A DNA stretch of 64,000 nucleotides, from the NCBI GenBank assembly GCA_950097015.1, contig CATNEN010000001.1, forward strand, positions 1,352,001-1,416,000, in the 5' to 3' direction. Each line of letters starts with the position of its first letter. Positions within the stretch are counted from its first letter, which is position 1. Made by a program: the position numbers and the translations under genes. The notes under the pieces are model-generated. The model was not told where the DNA came from, searched no databases, and worked only from the letters and a program-made list of their open reading frames with translations. Below are positions 31,187 through 46,100 of the stretch, piece by piece. This DNA comes from Macrostomum hystrix (lineage: Eukaryota; Platyhelminthes; Macrostomidae).

Positions 31187-34100
31187 TCAAACAGCGCTGA
31201 AATTCAGCGCCATGGACATATCCCAGTAGCGGTCTCCAGCTGTTGAACCGCCTACAGGCCCCAGGCCAGGCGCGGAGTCGGCAGTCATTAGCGCCAATTT
31301 GCAGATCCGACCGTCCGTATTGAATCCCGCGCCAAGGCAACCGCCAGCGGGCAGACTGGCGCAGAGGGCAGCGCAATTAATGGCTGAGGCAACTTTAAAC
31401 ACCGACATGCTTAGCAGACCTGCTGTGCTATTGGCTGTCAACGCATCGAAGCTGTCGATTCTAATGCCCAGTTGAACAACTCGACGAGCTTGACAATTCT
31501 GCCAGCTGAGACTAGCGGCTAAAAAAAGAAAACATTAATGTGGGGGATTTTTAGCGAAAGCAGGGACGATACAGATGAGAGATGGGACTGATTAGAGATG
31601 AGACTGAGTAGAGATGAGACTGATTAGAGATGGGACTGATTAGAGATGAGACTGATTAGAGATGAGACTGATTAGAGATGAGACTGATTAGAGATGAGAC
31701 TGATTAGAGATGGAACTGATTAGAGATGAGACTGATTAGAGATGGGACTGATTAGAGATGAGACTGATTAGAGATGGAACTGATTAGAGATGGGACTGAT
31801 TAGAGATGAGACTGATTAGAGATGGGACTGATTAGAGATGAGACTGATTAGAGATGAGACTGATTAGAGATGAGACTGATTAGAGATGAGACTGATTAGA
31901 GATGGAACTGATTAGAGATGGGACTGATTAGAGATGGGACTGATTAGAGATGAGACTGATTAGAGATGGGACTGATTAGAGATGAGACTGATTAGAGATA
32001 GGACTGATTAGAGATGAGACTGATTAGAGATAGGACTGATTAGAGATGAGACTGATTAGAGATGAGACTGAGTAGAGATGAGACTGAGTAGAGATGAGAC
32101 TGAGTAAAGATGAGACTGAGTAGAGATGAGACTGATTAAAGATGAGACTGAGTAGAGATGAGACTGATTAGAGATGAGACTGAGTAGAGATGAGACTGAT
32201 TAGAGATGAGACTGAGTAGAGATGAGACTGATTAGAGATGAGACTGAGTAAAGATGAGACTGAGTAGAGATGAGACTGATTAGAGATGAGACTGAGTAGA
32301 GATGAGACTGATTAGAGATGAGACTGAGTAGAGATGAGACTGATTAGAGATGAGACTGAGTAGAGATGGGACTGATTAGAGATGTGACTGATTAGAGATG
32401 AGACTGAGTAAAGATGAGACTGATTAGAGATGAGACTGAGTAGAGATGAGACTGATTAGAGATGAGACTGAGTAGAGATGAGACTGAGTAAAGATGAGAC
32501 TGAGTAGAGATGAGACTGATTAGAGATGAGACTGAGTAGAGATGAGACTGATTAGAGATGAGACTGATTAGAGATGGGACTGATTAGAGATGAGACTGAG
32601 TAGAGATGAGACTGATTAGAGATGGGACTGATTAGAGATGAGACTGATGAGAGATGAGACTGATTAGAGATGAGACTGATTAGAGATGAGACTGATTAGA
32701 GATGGAACTGATTAGAGATGAGACTGATTAGAGATGGGACTGATTAGAGATGAGACTGATTTGAGATGGGACTGATTAGAGATGGAACTGATTAGAGATG
32801 GAACTGATTAGAGATGGGACTGATTAGAGATGAGACTGATTAGAGATGAGACTGATTAGAGATGGAACTGATTAGAGATGAGACTGATTAGAGATGGGAC
32901 TGATTAGAGATGAGACTGATTTGAGATGGGACTGATTAGAGATGGAACTGATTAGAGATGGAACTGATTAGAGATGGGACTGATTAGAGATGAGACTGAT
33001 TAGAGATGAGACTGATTAGAGATGAGACTGATTAGAGATGGAACTGATTAGAGATGAGACTGATTAGAGATGGGACTGATTAGAGATGAGACTGATTTGA
33101 GATGGGACTGATTAGAGATGGAACTGATTAGAGATGGAACTGATTAGAGATGGAACTGATTAGAGATGAGGCTGATTAGAGATGGGACTGATTAGAGATG
33201 AGACTGATTAGAGATGGGACTGATTAGAGATGAGACTGATTAGAGATGAGACTGATTAGAGATGAGACTGATTAGAGATGAGACTGATTAGAGATGGAAC
33301 TGATTAGAGATGAGACTGATTAGAGATGGGACTGATTAGAGATGAGACTGATTAGAGATGAGACTGATTAGAGATGAGACTGATTAGAGATGGGACTGAT
33401 TAGAGATGGGACTGATTAGAGATGGGACTGATTAGAGATGAGACTGATTAGAGATGGAACTGATTAGAGATGGAACTGATTAGAGATGGAACTGATTAGA
33501 GATGAGACTGATTAGAGATGAGACTGATTAGAGATGAGACTGATTAGAGATGGAACTGATTAGAGATGAGACTGATTAGAGATGGGACTGATTAGAGATG
33601 AGACTGATTTGAGATGGGACTGATTAGAGATGGAACTGATTAGAGATGGAACTGATTAGAGATGGAACTGATTAGAGATGAGGCTGATTAGAGATGGGAC
33701 TGATTAGAGATGAGACTGATTAGAGATGGGACTGATTAGAGATGAGACTGATTAGAGATGAGACTGATTAGAGATGAGACTGATTAGAGATGAGACTGAT
33801 TAGAGATGGAACTGATTAGAGATGAGACTGATTAGAGATGGGACTGATTAGAGATGAGACTGATTAGAGATGAGACTGATTAGAGATGAGACTGATTAGA
33901 GATGAGACTGATTAGAGATGAGACTGATTAGAGATGGGACTGATTAGAGATGGGACTGATTAGAGATGGGACTGATTAGAGATGAGACTGATTAGAGATG
34001 GAACTGATTAGAGATGGAACTGATTAGAGATGAGACTGATTAGAGATGGGACTGATTAGAGATGAGACTGATTTGAGATGGGACTGATTAGAGATGGAAC

Positions 34101-37100
34101 TGATTAGAGATGGAACTGATTAGAGATGGGACTGATTAGAGATGAGACTGATTAGAGATGAGACTGATTAGAGATGGAACTGATTAGAGATGAGACTGAT
34201 TAGAGATGGGACTGATTAGAGATGAGACTGATTTGAGATGGGACTGATTAGAGATGGAACTGATTAGAGATGGGACTGATTAGAGATGAGACTGATTAGA
34301 GATGAGACTGATTAGAGATGGAACTGATTAGAGATGAGACTGATTAGAGATGGGACTGATTAGAGATGAGACTGATTTGAGATGGGACTGATTAGAGATG
34401 GAACTGATTAGAGATGGAACTGATTAGAGATGGGACTGATTAGAGATGAGACTGATTAGAGATGAGACTGATTAGAGATGAGACTGATTAGAGATGGAAC
34501 TGATTAGAGATGAGACTGATTAGAGATGGGACTGATTAGAGATGAGACTGATTTGAGATGGGACTGATTAGAGATGGAACTGATTAGAGATGGAACTGAT
34601 TAGAGATGGAACTGATTAGAGATGAGGCTGATTAGAGATGGGACTGATTAGAGATGAGACTGATTAGAGATGGGACTGATTAGAGATGAGACTGATTAGA
34701 GATGAGACTGATTAGAGATGAGACTGATTAGAGATGAGACTGATTAGAGATGGAACTGATTAGAGATGAGACTGATTAGAGATGGGACTGATTAGAGATG
34801 AGACTGATTAGAGATGAGACTGATTAGAGATGAGACTGATTAGAGATGGGACTGATTAGAGATGGGACTGATTAGAGATGGGACTGATTAGAGATGAGAC
34901 TGATTAGAGATGGAACTGATTAGAGATGGAACTGATTAGAGATGGAACTGATTAGAGATGAGACTGATTAGAGATGAGACTGATTAGAGATGAGACTGAT
35001 TAGAGATGGAACTGATTAGAGATGAGACTGATTAGAGATGGGACTGATTAGAGATGAGACTGATTTGAGATGGGACTGATTAGAGATGGAACTGATTAGA
35101 GATGGAACTGATTAGAGATGGAACTGATTAGAGATGAGGCTGATTAGAGATGGGACTGATTAGAGATGAGACTGATTAGAGATGGGACTGATTAGAGACG
35201 AGACTGATTAGAGATGAGACTGATTAGAGATGAGACTGATTAGAGATGAGACTGATTAGAGATGGAACTGATTAGAGATGAGACTGATTAGAGATGGGAC
35301 TGATTAGAGATGAGACTGATTAGAGATGAGACTGATTAGAGATGAGACTGATTAGAGATGAGACTGATTAGAGATGAGACTGATTAGAGATGGGACTGAT
35401 TAGAGATGGGACTGATTAGAGATGGGACTGATTAGAGATGAGACTGATTAGAGATGGAACTGATTAGAGATGGAACTGATTAGAGATGAGACTGATTAGA
35501 GATGGGACTGATTAGAGATGAGACTGATTTGAGATGGGACTGATTAGAGATGGAACTGATTAGAGATGGAACTGATTAGAGATGGGACTGATTAGAGATG
35601 AGACTGATTAGAGATGAGACTGATTAGAGATGGAACTGATTAGAGATGAGACTGATTAGAGATGGGACTGATTAGAGATGAGACTGATTTGAGATGGGAC
35701 TGATTAGAGATGGAACTGATTAGAGATGGAACTGATTAGAGATGGGACTGATTAGAGATGAGACTGATTAGAGATGAGACTGATTAGAGATGAGACTGAT
35801 TAGAGATGGAACTGATTAGAGATGAGACTGATTAGAGATGGGACTGATTAGAGATGAGACTGATTTGAGATGGGACTGATTAGAGATGGAACTGATTAGA
35901 GATGGAACTGATTAGAGATGGAACTGATTAGAGATGAGGCTGATTAGAGATGGGACTGATTAGAGATGAGACTGATTAGAGATGGGACTGATTAGAGATG
36001 AGACTGATTAGAGATGAGACTGATTAGAGATGAGACTGATTAGAGATGAGACTGATTAGAGATGGAACTGATTAGAGATGAGACTGATTAGAGATGGGAC
36101 TGATTAGAGATGAGACTGATTAGAGATGAGACTGATTAGAGATGAGACTGATTAGAGATGGGACTGATTAGAGATGGGACTGATTAGAGATGGGACTGAT
36201 TAGAGATGAGACTGATTAGAGATAGGACTGATTAGAGATGAGACTGATTAGAGATGAGACTGAGTAGAGATGAGACTGAGTAGAGATGAGACTGAGTAAA
36301 GATGAGACTGAGTAGAGATGAGACTGATTAGAGATGAGACTGAGTAGAGATGAGACTGATTAGAGATGAGACTGAGTAGAGATGAGACTGATTAGAGATG
36401 AGACTGAGTAGAGATGAGACTGATTAGAGATGAGACTGAGTAAAGATGAGACTGAGTAGAGATGAGACTGATTAGAGATGAGACTGAGTAGAGATGAGAC
36501 TGATTAGAGATGAGACTGAGTAGAGATGAGACTGATTAGAGATGAGACTGAGTAGAGATGGGACTGATTAGAGATGTGACTGATTAGAGATGAGACTGAG
36601 TAGAGATGAGACTGAGTAGAGATGAGACTGATTAGAGATGAGACTGATTAGAGATGGGACTGATTAGAGATGAGACTGATTAGAGATAGGACTGATTAGA
36701 GATGAGACTGAGTAGAGATGAGACTGATTAGAGATGGGACTGATTAGAGATGAGACTGAGTAGAGATGAGACTGATTAGAGATGGGACTGATTAGAGATG
36801 AGACTGATTAGAGATGAGACTGATTAGAGATGAGACTGATTAGAGATGAGACTGATTAGAGATGGAACTGATTAGAGATGAGACTGATTAGAGATGGGAC
36901 TGATTAGAGATGAGACTGATTTGAGATGGGACTGATTAGAGATGGAACTGATTAGAGATGGAACTGATTAGAGATGGGACTGATTAGAGATGAGACTGAT
37001 TAGAGATGAGACTGATTAGAGATGGAACTGATTAGAGATGAGACTGATTAGAGATGGGACTGATTAGAGATGAGACTGATTTGAGATGGGACTGATTAGA

Positions 37101-40100
37101 GATGGAACTGATTAGAGATGGAACTGATTAGAGATGGAACTGATTAGAGATGAGGCTGATTAGAGATGGGACTGATTAGAGATGAGACTGATTAGAGATG
37201 GGACTGATTAGAGATGAGACTGATTAGAGATGAGACTGATTAGAGATGAGACTGATTAGAGATGAGACTGATTAGAGATGGAACTGATTAGAGATGAGAC
37301 TGATTAGAGATGGGACTGATTAGAGATGAGACTGATTAGAGATGAGACTGATTAGAGATGAGACTGATTAGAGATGGGACTGATTAGAGATGGGACTGAT
37401 TAGAGATGGGACTGATTAGAGATGAGACTGATTAGAGATGGAACTGATTAGAGATGGAACTGATTAGAGATGGAACTGATTAGAGATGAGACTGATTAGA
37501 GATGAGACTGATTAGAGATGAGACTGATTAGAGATGGAACTGATTAGAGATGAGACTGATTAGAGATGGGACTGATTAGAGATGAGACTGATTTGAGATG
37601 GGACTGATTAGAGATGGAACTGATTAGAGATGGAACTGATTAGAGATGGAACTGATTAGAGATGAGGCTGATTAGAGATGGGACTGATTAGAGATGAGAC
37701 TGATTAGAGATGGGACTGATTAGAGATGAGACTGATTAGAGATGAGACTGATTAGAGATGAGACTGATTAGAGATGAGACTGATTAGAGATGGAACTGAT
37801 TAGAGATGAGACTGATTAGAGATGGGACTGATTAGAGATGAGACTGATTAGAGATGAGACTGATTAGAGATGAGACTGATTAGAGATGAGACTGATTAGA
37901 GATGAGACTGATTAGAGATGGGACTGATTAGAGATGGGACTGATTAGAGATGGGACTGATTAGAGATGAGACTGATTAGAGATGGAACTGATTAGAGATG
38001 GAACTGATTAGAGATGAGACTGATTAGAGATGGGACTGATTAGAGATGAGACTGATTTGAGATGGGACTGATTAGAGATGGAACTGATTAGAGATGGAAC
38101 TGATTAGAGATGGGACTGATTAGAGATGAGACTGATTAGAGATGAGACTGATTAGAGATGGAACTGATTAGAGATGAGACTGATTAGAGATGGGACTGAT
38201 TAGAGATGAGACTGATTTGAGATGGGACTGATTAGAGATGGAACTGATTAGAGATGGGACTGATTAGAGATGAGACTGATTAGAGATGAGACTGATTAGA
38301 GATGGAACTGATTAGAGATGAGACTGATTAGAGATGGGACTGATTAGAGATGAGACTGATTTGAGATGGGACTGATTAGAGATGGAACTGATTAGAGATG
38401 GAACTGATTAGAGATGGGACTGATTAGAGATGAGACTGATTAGAGATGAGACTGATTAGAGATGAGACTGATTAGAGATGGAACTGATTAGAGATGAGAC
38501 TGATTAGAGATGGGACTGATTAGAGATGAGACTGATTTGAGATGGGACTGATTAGAGATGGAACTGATTAGAGATGGAACTGATTAGAGATGGAACTGAT
38601 TAGAGATGAGGCTGATTAGAGATGGGACTGATTAGAGATGAGACTGATTAGAGATGGGACTGATTAGAGATGAGACTGATTAGAGATGAGACTGATTAGA
38701 GATGAGACTGATTAGAGATGAGACTGATTAGAGATGGAACTGATTAGAGATGAGACTGATTAGAGATGGGACTGATTAGAGATGAGACTGATTAGAGATG
38801 AGACTGATTAGAGATGAGACTGATTAGAGATGGGACTGATTAGAGATGGGACTGATTAGAGATGGGACTGATTAGAGATGAGACTGATTAGAGATGGAAC
38901 TGATTAGAGATGGAACTGATTAGAGATGGAACTGATTAGAGATGAGACTGATTAGAGATGAGACTGATTAGAGATGAGACTGATTAGAGATGGAACTGAT
39001 TAGAGATGAGACTGATTAGAGATGGGACTGATTAGAGATGAGACTGATTTGAGATGGGACTGATTAGAGATGGAACTGATTAGAGATGGAACTGATTAGA
39101 GATGGAACTGATTAGAGATGAGGCTGATTAGAGATGGGACTGATTAGAGATGAGACTGATTAGAGATGGGACTGATTAGAGATGAGACTGATTAGAGATG
39201 AGACTGATTAGAGATGAGACTGATTAGAGATGAGACTGATTAGAGATGGAACTGATTAGAGATGAGACTGATTAGAGATGGGACTGATTAGAGATGAGAC
39301 TGATTAGAGATGAGACTGATTAGAGATGAGACTGATTAGAGATGAGACTGATTAGAGATGAGACTGATTAGAGATGGGACTGATTAGAGATGGGACTGAT
39401 TAGAGATGGGACTGATTAGAGATGAGACTGATTAGAGATGGAACTGATTAGAGATGGAACTGATTAGAGATGAGACTGATTAGAGATGGGACTGATTAGA
39501 GATGAGACTGATTTGAGATGGGACTGATTAGAGATGGAACTGATTAGAGATGGAACTGATTAGAGATGGGACTGATTAGAGATGAGACTGATTAGAGATG
39601 AGACTGATTAGAGATGGAACTGATTAGAGATGAGACTGATTAGAGATGGGACTGATTAGAGATGAGACTGATTTGAGATGGGACTGATTAGAGATGGAAC
39701 TGATTAGAGATGGGACTGATTAGAGATGAGACTGATTAGAGATGAGACTGATTAGAGATGGAACTGATTAGAGATGAGACTGATTAGAGATGGGACTGAT
39801 TAGAGATGAGACTGATTTGAGATGGGACTGATTAGAGATGGAACTGATTAGAGATGGAACTGATTAGAGATGGGACTGATTAGAGATGAGACTGATTAGA
39901 GATGAGACTGATTAGAGATGAGACTGATTAGAGATGGAACTGATTAGAGATGAGACTGATTAGAGATGGGACTGATTAGAGATGAGACTGATTTGAGATG
40001 GGACTGATTAGAGATGGAACTGATTAGAGATGGAACTGATTAGAGATGGAACTGATTAGAGATGAGGCTGATTAGAGATGGGACTGATTAGAGATGAGAC

Positions 40101-43100
40101 TGATTAGAGATGGGACTGATTAGAGATGAGACTGATTAGAGATGAGACTGATTAGAGATGAGACTGATTAGAGATGAGACTGATTAGAGATGGAACTGAT
40201 TAGAGATGAGACTGATTAGAGATGGGACTGATTAGAGATGAGACTGATTAGAGATGAGACTGATTAGAGATGAGACTGATTAGAGATGAGACTGATTAGA
40301 GATGAGACTGATTAGAGATGGGACTGATTAGAGATGGGACTGATTAGAGATGGGACTGATTAGAGATGAGACTGATTAGAGATGGAACTGATTAGAGATG
40401 GAACTGATTAGAGATGAGACTGATTAGAGATGGGACTGATTAGAGATGAGACTGATTTGAGATGGGACTGATTAGAGATGGAACTGATTAGAGATGGAAC
40501 TGATTAGAGATGGGACTGATTAGAGATGAGACTGATTAGAGATGAGACTGATTAGAGATGGAACTGATTAGAGATGAGACTGATTAGAGATGGGACTGAT
40601 TAGAGATGAGACTGATTTGAGATGGGACTGATTAGAGATGGAACTGATTAGAGATGGAACTGATTAGAGATGGGACTGATTAGAGATGAGACTGATTAGA
40701 GATGAGACTGATTAGAGATGAGACTGATTAGAGATGGAACTGATTAGAGATGAGACTGATTAGAGATGGGACTGATTAGAGATGAGACTGATTTGAGATG
40801 GGACTGATTAGAGATGGAACTGATTAGAGATGGAACTGATTAGAGATGGAACTGATTAGAGATGAGGCTGATTAGAGATGGGACTGATTAGAGATGAGAC
40901 TGATTAGAGATGGGACTGATTAGAGATGAGACTGATTAGAGATGAGACTGATTAGAGATGAGACTGATTAGAGATGAGACTGATTAGAGATGGAACTGAT
41001 TAGAGATGAGACTGATTAGAGATGGGACTGATTAGAGATGAGACTGATTAGAGATGAGACTGATTAGAGATGAGACTGATTAGAGATGGGACTGATTAGA
41101 GATGGGACTGATTAGAGATGGGACTGATTAGAGATGAGACTGATTAGAGATAGGACTGATTAGAGATGAGACTGATTAGAGATGAGACTGAGTAGAGATG
41201 AGACTGAGTAGAGATGAGACTGAGTAAAGATGAGACTGAGTAGAGATGAGACTGATTAGAGATGAGACTGAGTAGAGATGAGACTGATTAGAGATGAGAC
41301 TGAGTAGAGATGAGACTGATTAGAGATGAGACTGAGTAGAGATGAGACTGATTAGAGATGAGACTGAGTAAAGATGAGACTGAGTAGAGATGAGACTGAT
41401 TAGAGATGAGACTGAGTAGAGATGAGACTGATTAGAGATGAGACTGAGTAGAGATGAGACTGATTAGAGATGAGACTGAGTAGAGATGGGACTGATTAGA
41501 GATGTGACTGATTAGAGATGAGACTGAGTAGAGATGAGACTGAGTAGAGATGAGACTGATTAGAGATGAGACTGATTAGAGATGGGACTGATTAGAGATG
41601 AGACTGATTAGAGATAGGACTGATTAGAGATGAGACTGAGTAGAGATGAGACTGATTAGAGATGGGACTGATTAGAGATGAGACTGAGTAGAGATGAGAC
41701 TGATTAGAGATGGGACTGATTAGAGATGAGACTGATTAGAGATGAGACTGATTAGAGATGAGACTGATTAGAGATGAGACTGATTAGAGATGGAACTGAT
41801 TAGAGATGAGACTGATTAGAGATGGGACTGATTAGAGATGAGACTGATTTGAGATGGGACTGATTAGAGATGGAACTGATTAGAGATGGAACTGATTAGA
41901 GATGGAACTGATTAGAGATGAGGCTGATTAGAGATGGGACTGATTAGAGATGAGACTGATTAGAGATGGGACTGATTAGAGATGAGACTGATTAGAGATG
42001 AGACTGATTAGAGATGAGACTGATTAGAGATGAGACTGATTAGAGATGGAACTGATTAGAGATGAGACTGATTAGAGATGGGACTGATTAGAGATGAGAC
42101 TGATTAGAGATGAGACTGATTAGAGATGAGACTGATTAGAGATGGGACTGATTAGAGATGGGACTGATTAGAGATGGGACTGATTAGAGATGAGACTGAT
42201 TAGAGATGGAACTGATTAGAGATGGAACTGATTAGAGATGGAACTGATTAGAGATGAGACTGATTAGAGATGAGACTGATTAGAGATGAGACTGATTAGA
42301 GATGGAACTGATTAGAGATGAGACTGATTAGAGATGGGACTGATTAGAGATGAGACTGATTTGAGATGGGACTGATTAGAGATGGAACTGATTAGAGATG
42401 GAACTGATTAGAGATGGAACTGATTAGAGATGAGGCTGATTAGAGATGGGACTGATTAGAGATGAGACTGATTAGAGATGGGACTGATTAGAGATGAGAC
42501 TGATTAGAGATGAGACTGATTAGAGATGAGACTGATTAGAGATGAGACTGATTAGAGATGGAACTGATTAGAGATGAGACTGATTAGAGATGGGACTGAT
42601 TAGAGATGAGACTGATTAGAGATGAGACTGATTAGAGATGAGACTGATTAGAGATGAGACTGATTAGAGATGAGACTGATTAGAGATGGGACTGATTAGA
42701 GATGGGACTGATTAGAGATGGGACTGATTAGAGATGAGACTGATTAGAGATGGAACTGATTAGAGATGGAACTGATTAGAGATGAGACTGATTAGAGATG
42801 GGACTGATTAGAGATGAGACTGATTAGAGATGAGACTGATTAGAGATGAGACTGATTAGAGATGAGACTGATTAGAGATGGAACTGATTAGAGATGAGAC
42901 TGATTAGAGATGGGACTGATTAGAGATGAGACTGATTAGAGATGAGACTGATTAGAGATGAGACTGATTAGAGATGGGACTGATTAGAGATGGGACTGAT
43001 TAGAGATGGGACTGATTAGAGATGAGACTGATTAGAGATAGGACTGATTAGAGATGAGACTGATTAGAGATGAGACTGAGTAGAGATGAGACTGAGTAGA

Positions 43101-46100
43101 GATGAGACTGAGTAAAGATGAGACTGAGTAGAGATGAGACTGATTAGAGATGAGACTGAGTAGAGATGAGACTGATTAGAGATGAGACTGAGTAGAGATG
43201 AGACTGATTAGAGATGAGACTGAGTAGAGATGAGACTGATTAGAGATGAGACTGAGTAAAGATGAGACTGAGTAGAGATGAGACTGATTAGAGATGAGAC
43301 TGAGTAGAGATGAGACTGATTAGAGATGAGACTGAGTAGAGATGAGACTGATTAGAGATGAGACTGAGTAGAGATGGGACTGATTAGAGATGTGACTGAT
43401 TAGAGATGAGACTGAGTAGAGATGAGACTGAGTAGAGATGAGACTGATTAGAGATGAGACTGATTAGAGATGGGACTGATTAGAGATGAGACTGATTAGA
43501 GATAGGACTGATTAGAGATGAGACTGAGTAGAGATGAGACTGATTAGAGATGGGACTGATTAGAGATGAGACTGAGTAGAGATGAGACTGATTAGAGATG
43601 GGACTGATTAGAGATGAGACTGATTAGAGATGAGACTGATTAGAGATGAGACTGATTAGAGATGAGACTGATTAGAGATGGAACTGATTAGAGATGAGAC
43701 TGATTAGAGATGGGACTGATTAGAGATGAGACTGATTTGAGATGGGACTGATTAGAGATGGAACTGATTAGAGATGGAACTGATTAGAGATGGGACTGAT
43801 TAGAGATGAGACTGATTAGAGATGAGACTGATTAGAGATGGAACTGATTAGAGATGAGACTGATTAGAGATGGGACTGATTAGAGATGAGACTGATTTGA
43901 GATGGGACTGATTAGAGATGGAACTGATTAGAGATGGAACTGATTAGAGATGGGACTGATTAGAGATGAGACTGATTAGAGATGAGACTGATTAGAGATG
44001 AGACTGATTAGAGATGGAACTGATTAGAGATGAGACTGATTAGAGATGGGACTGATTAGAGATGAGACTGATTTGAGATGGGACTGATTAGAGATGGAAC
44101 TGATTAGAGATGGAACTGATTAGAGATGGAACTGATTAGAGATGAGGCTGATTAGAGATGGGACTGATTAGAGATGAGACTGATTAGAGATGGGACTGAT
44201 TAGAGATGAGACTGATTAGAGATGAGACTGATTAGAGATGAGACTGATTAGAGATGAGACTGATTAGAGATGGAACTGATTAGAGATGAGACTGATTAGA
44301 GATGGGACTGATTAGAGATGAGACTGATTAGAGATGAGACTGATTAGAGATGAGACTGATTAGAGATGGGACTGATTAGAGATGGGACTGATTAGAGATG
44401 GGACTGATTAGAGATGAGACTGATTAGAGATGGAACTGATTAGAGATGGAACTGATTAGAGATGGAACTGATTAGAGATGAGACTGATTAGAGATGAGAC
44501 TGATTAGAGATGAGACTGATTAGAGATGGAACTGATTAGAGATGAGACTGATTAGAGATGGGACTGATTAGAGATGAGACTGATTTGAGATGGGACTGAT
44601 TAGAGATGGAACTGATTAGAGATGGAACTGATTAGAGATGGAACTGATTAGAGATGAGGCTGATTAGAGATGGGACTGATTAGAGATGAGACTGATTAGA
44701 GATGGGACTGATTAGAGATGAGACTGATTAGAGATGAGACTGATTAGAGATGAGACTGATTAGAGATGAGACTGATTAGAGATGGAACTGATTAGAGATG
44801 AGACTGATTAGAGATGGGACTGATTAGAGATGAGACTGATTAGAGATGAGACTGATTAGAGATGAGACTGATTAGAGATGAGACTGATTAGAGATGAGAC
44901 TGATTAGAGATGGGACTGATTAGAGATGGGACTGATTAGAGATGGGACTGATTAGAGATGAGACTGATTAGAGATGGAACTGATTAGAGATGGAACTGAT
45001 TAGAGATGAGACTGATTAGAGATGGGACTGATTAGAGATGAGACTGATTTGAGATGGGACTGATTAGAGATGGAACTGATTAGAGATGGAACTGATTAGA
45101 GATGGGACTGATTAGAGATGAGACTGATTAGAGATGAGACTGATTAGAGATGGAACTGATTAGAGATGAGACTGATTAGAGATGGGACTGATTAGAGATG
45201 AGACTGATTTGAGATGGGACTGATTAGAGATGGAACTGATTAGAGATGGGACTGATTAGAGATGAGACTGATTAGAGATGAGACTGATTAGAGATGGAAC
45301 TGATTAGAGATGAGACTGATTAGAGATGGGACTGATTAGAGATGAGACTGATTTGAGATGGGACTGATTAGAGATGGAACTGATTAGAGATGGAACTGAT
45401 TAGAGATGGGACTGATTAGAGATGAGACTGATTAGAGATGAGACTGATTAGAGATGAGACTGATTAGAGATGGAACTGATTAGAGATGAGACTGATTAGA
45501 GATGGGACTGATTAGAGATGAGACTGATTTGAGATGGGACTGATTAGAGATGGAACTGATTAGAGATGGAACTGATTAGAGATGGAACTGATTAGAGATG
45601 AGGCTGATTAGAGATGGGACTGATTAGAGATGAGACTGATTAGAGATGGGACTGATTAGAGATGAGACTGATTAGAGATGAGACTGATTAGAGATGAGAC
45701 TGATTAGAGATGAGACTGATTAGAGATGGAACTGATTAGAGATGAGACTGATTAGAGATGGGACTGATTAGAGATGAGACTGATTAGAGATGAGACTGAT
45801 TAGAGATGAGACTGATTAGAGATGGGACTGATTAGAGATGGGACTGATTAGAGATGGGACTGATTAGAGATGAGACTGATTAGAGATGGAACTGATTAGA
45901 GATGGAACTGATTAGAGATGGAACTGATTAGAGATGAGACTGATTAGAGATGAGACTGATTAGAGATGAGACTGATTAGAGATGGAACTGATTAGAGATG
46001 AGACTGATTAGAGATGGGACTGATTAGAGATGAGACTGATTTGAGATGGGACTGATTAGAGATGGAACTGATTAGAGATGGAACTGATTAGAGATGGAAC

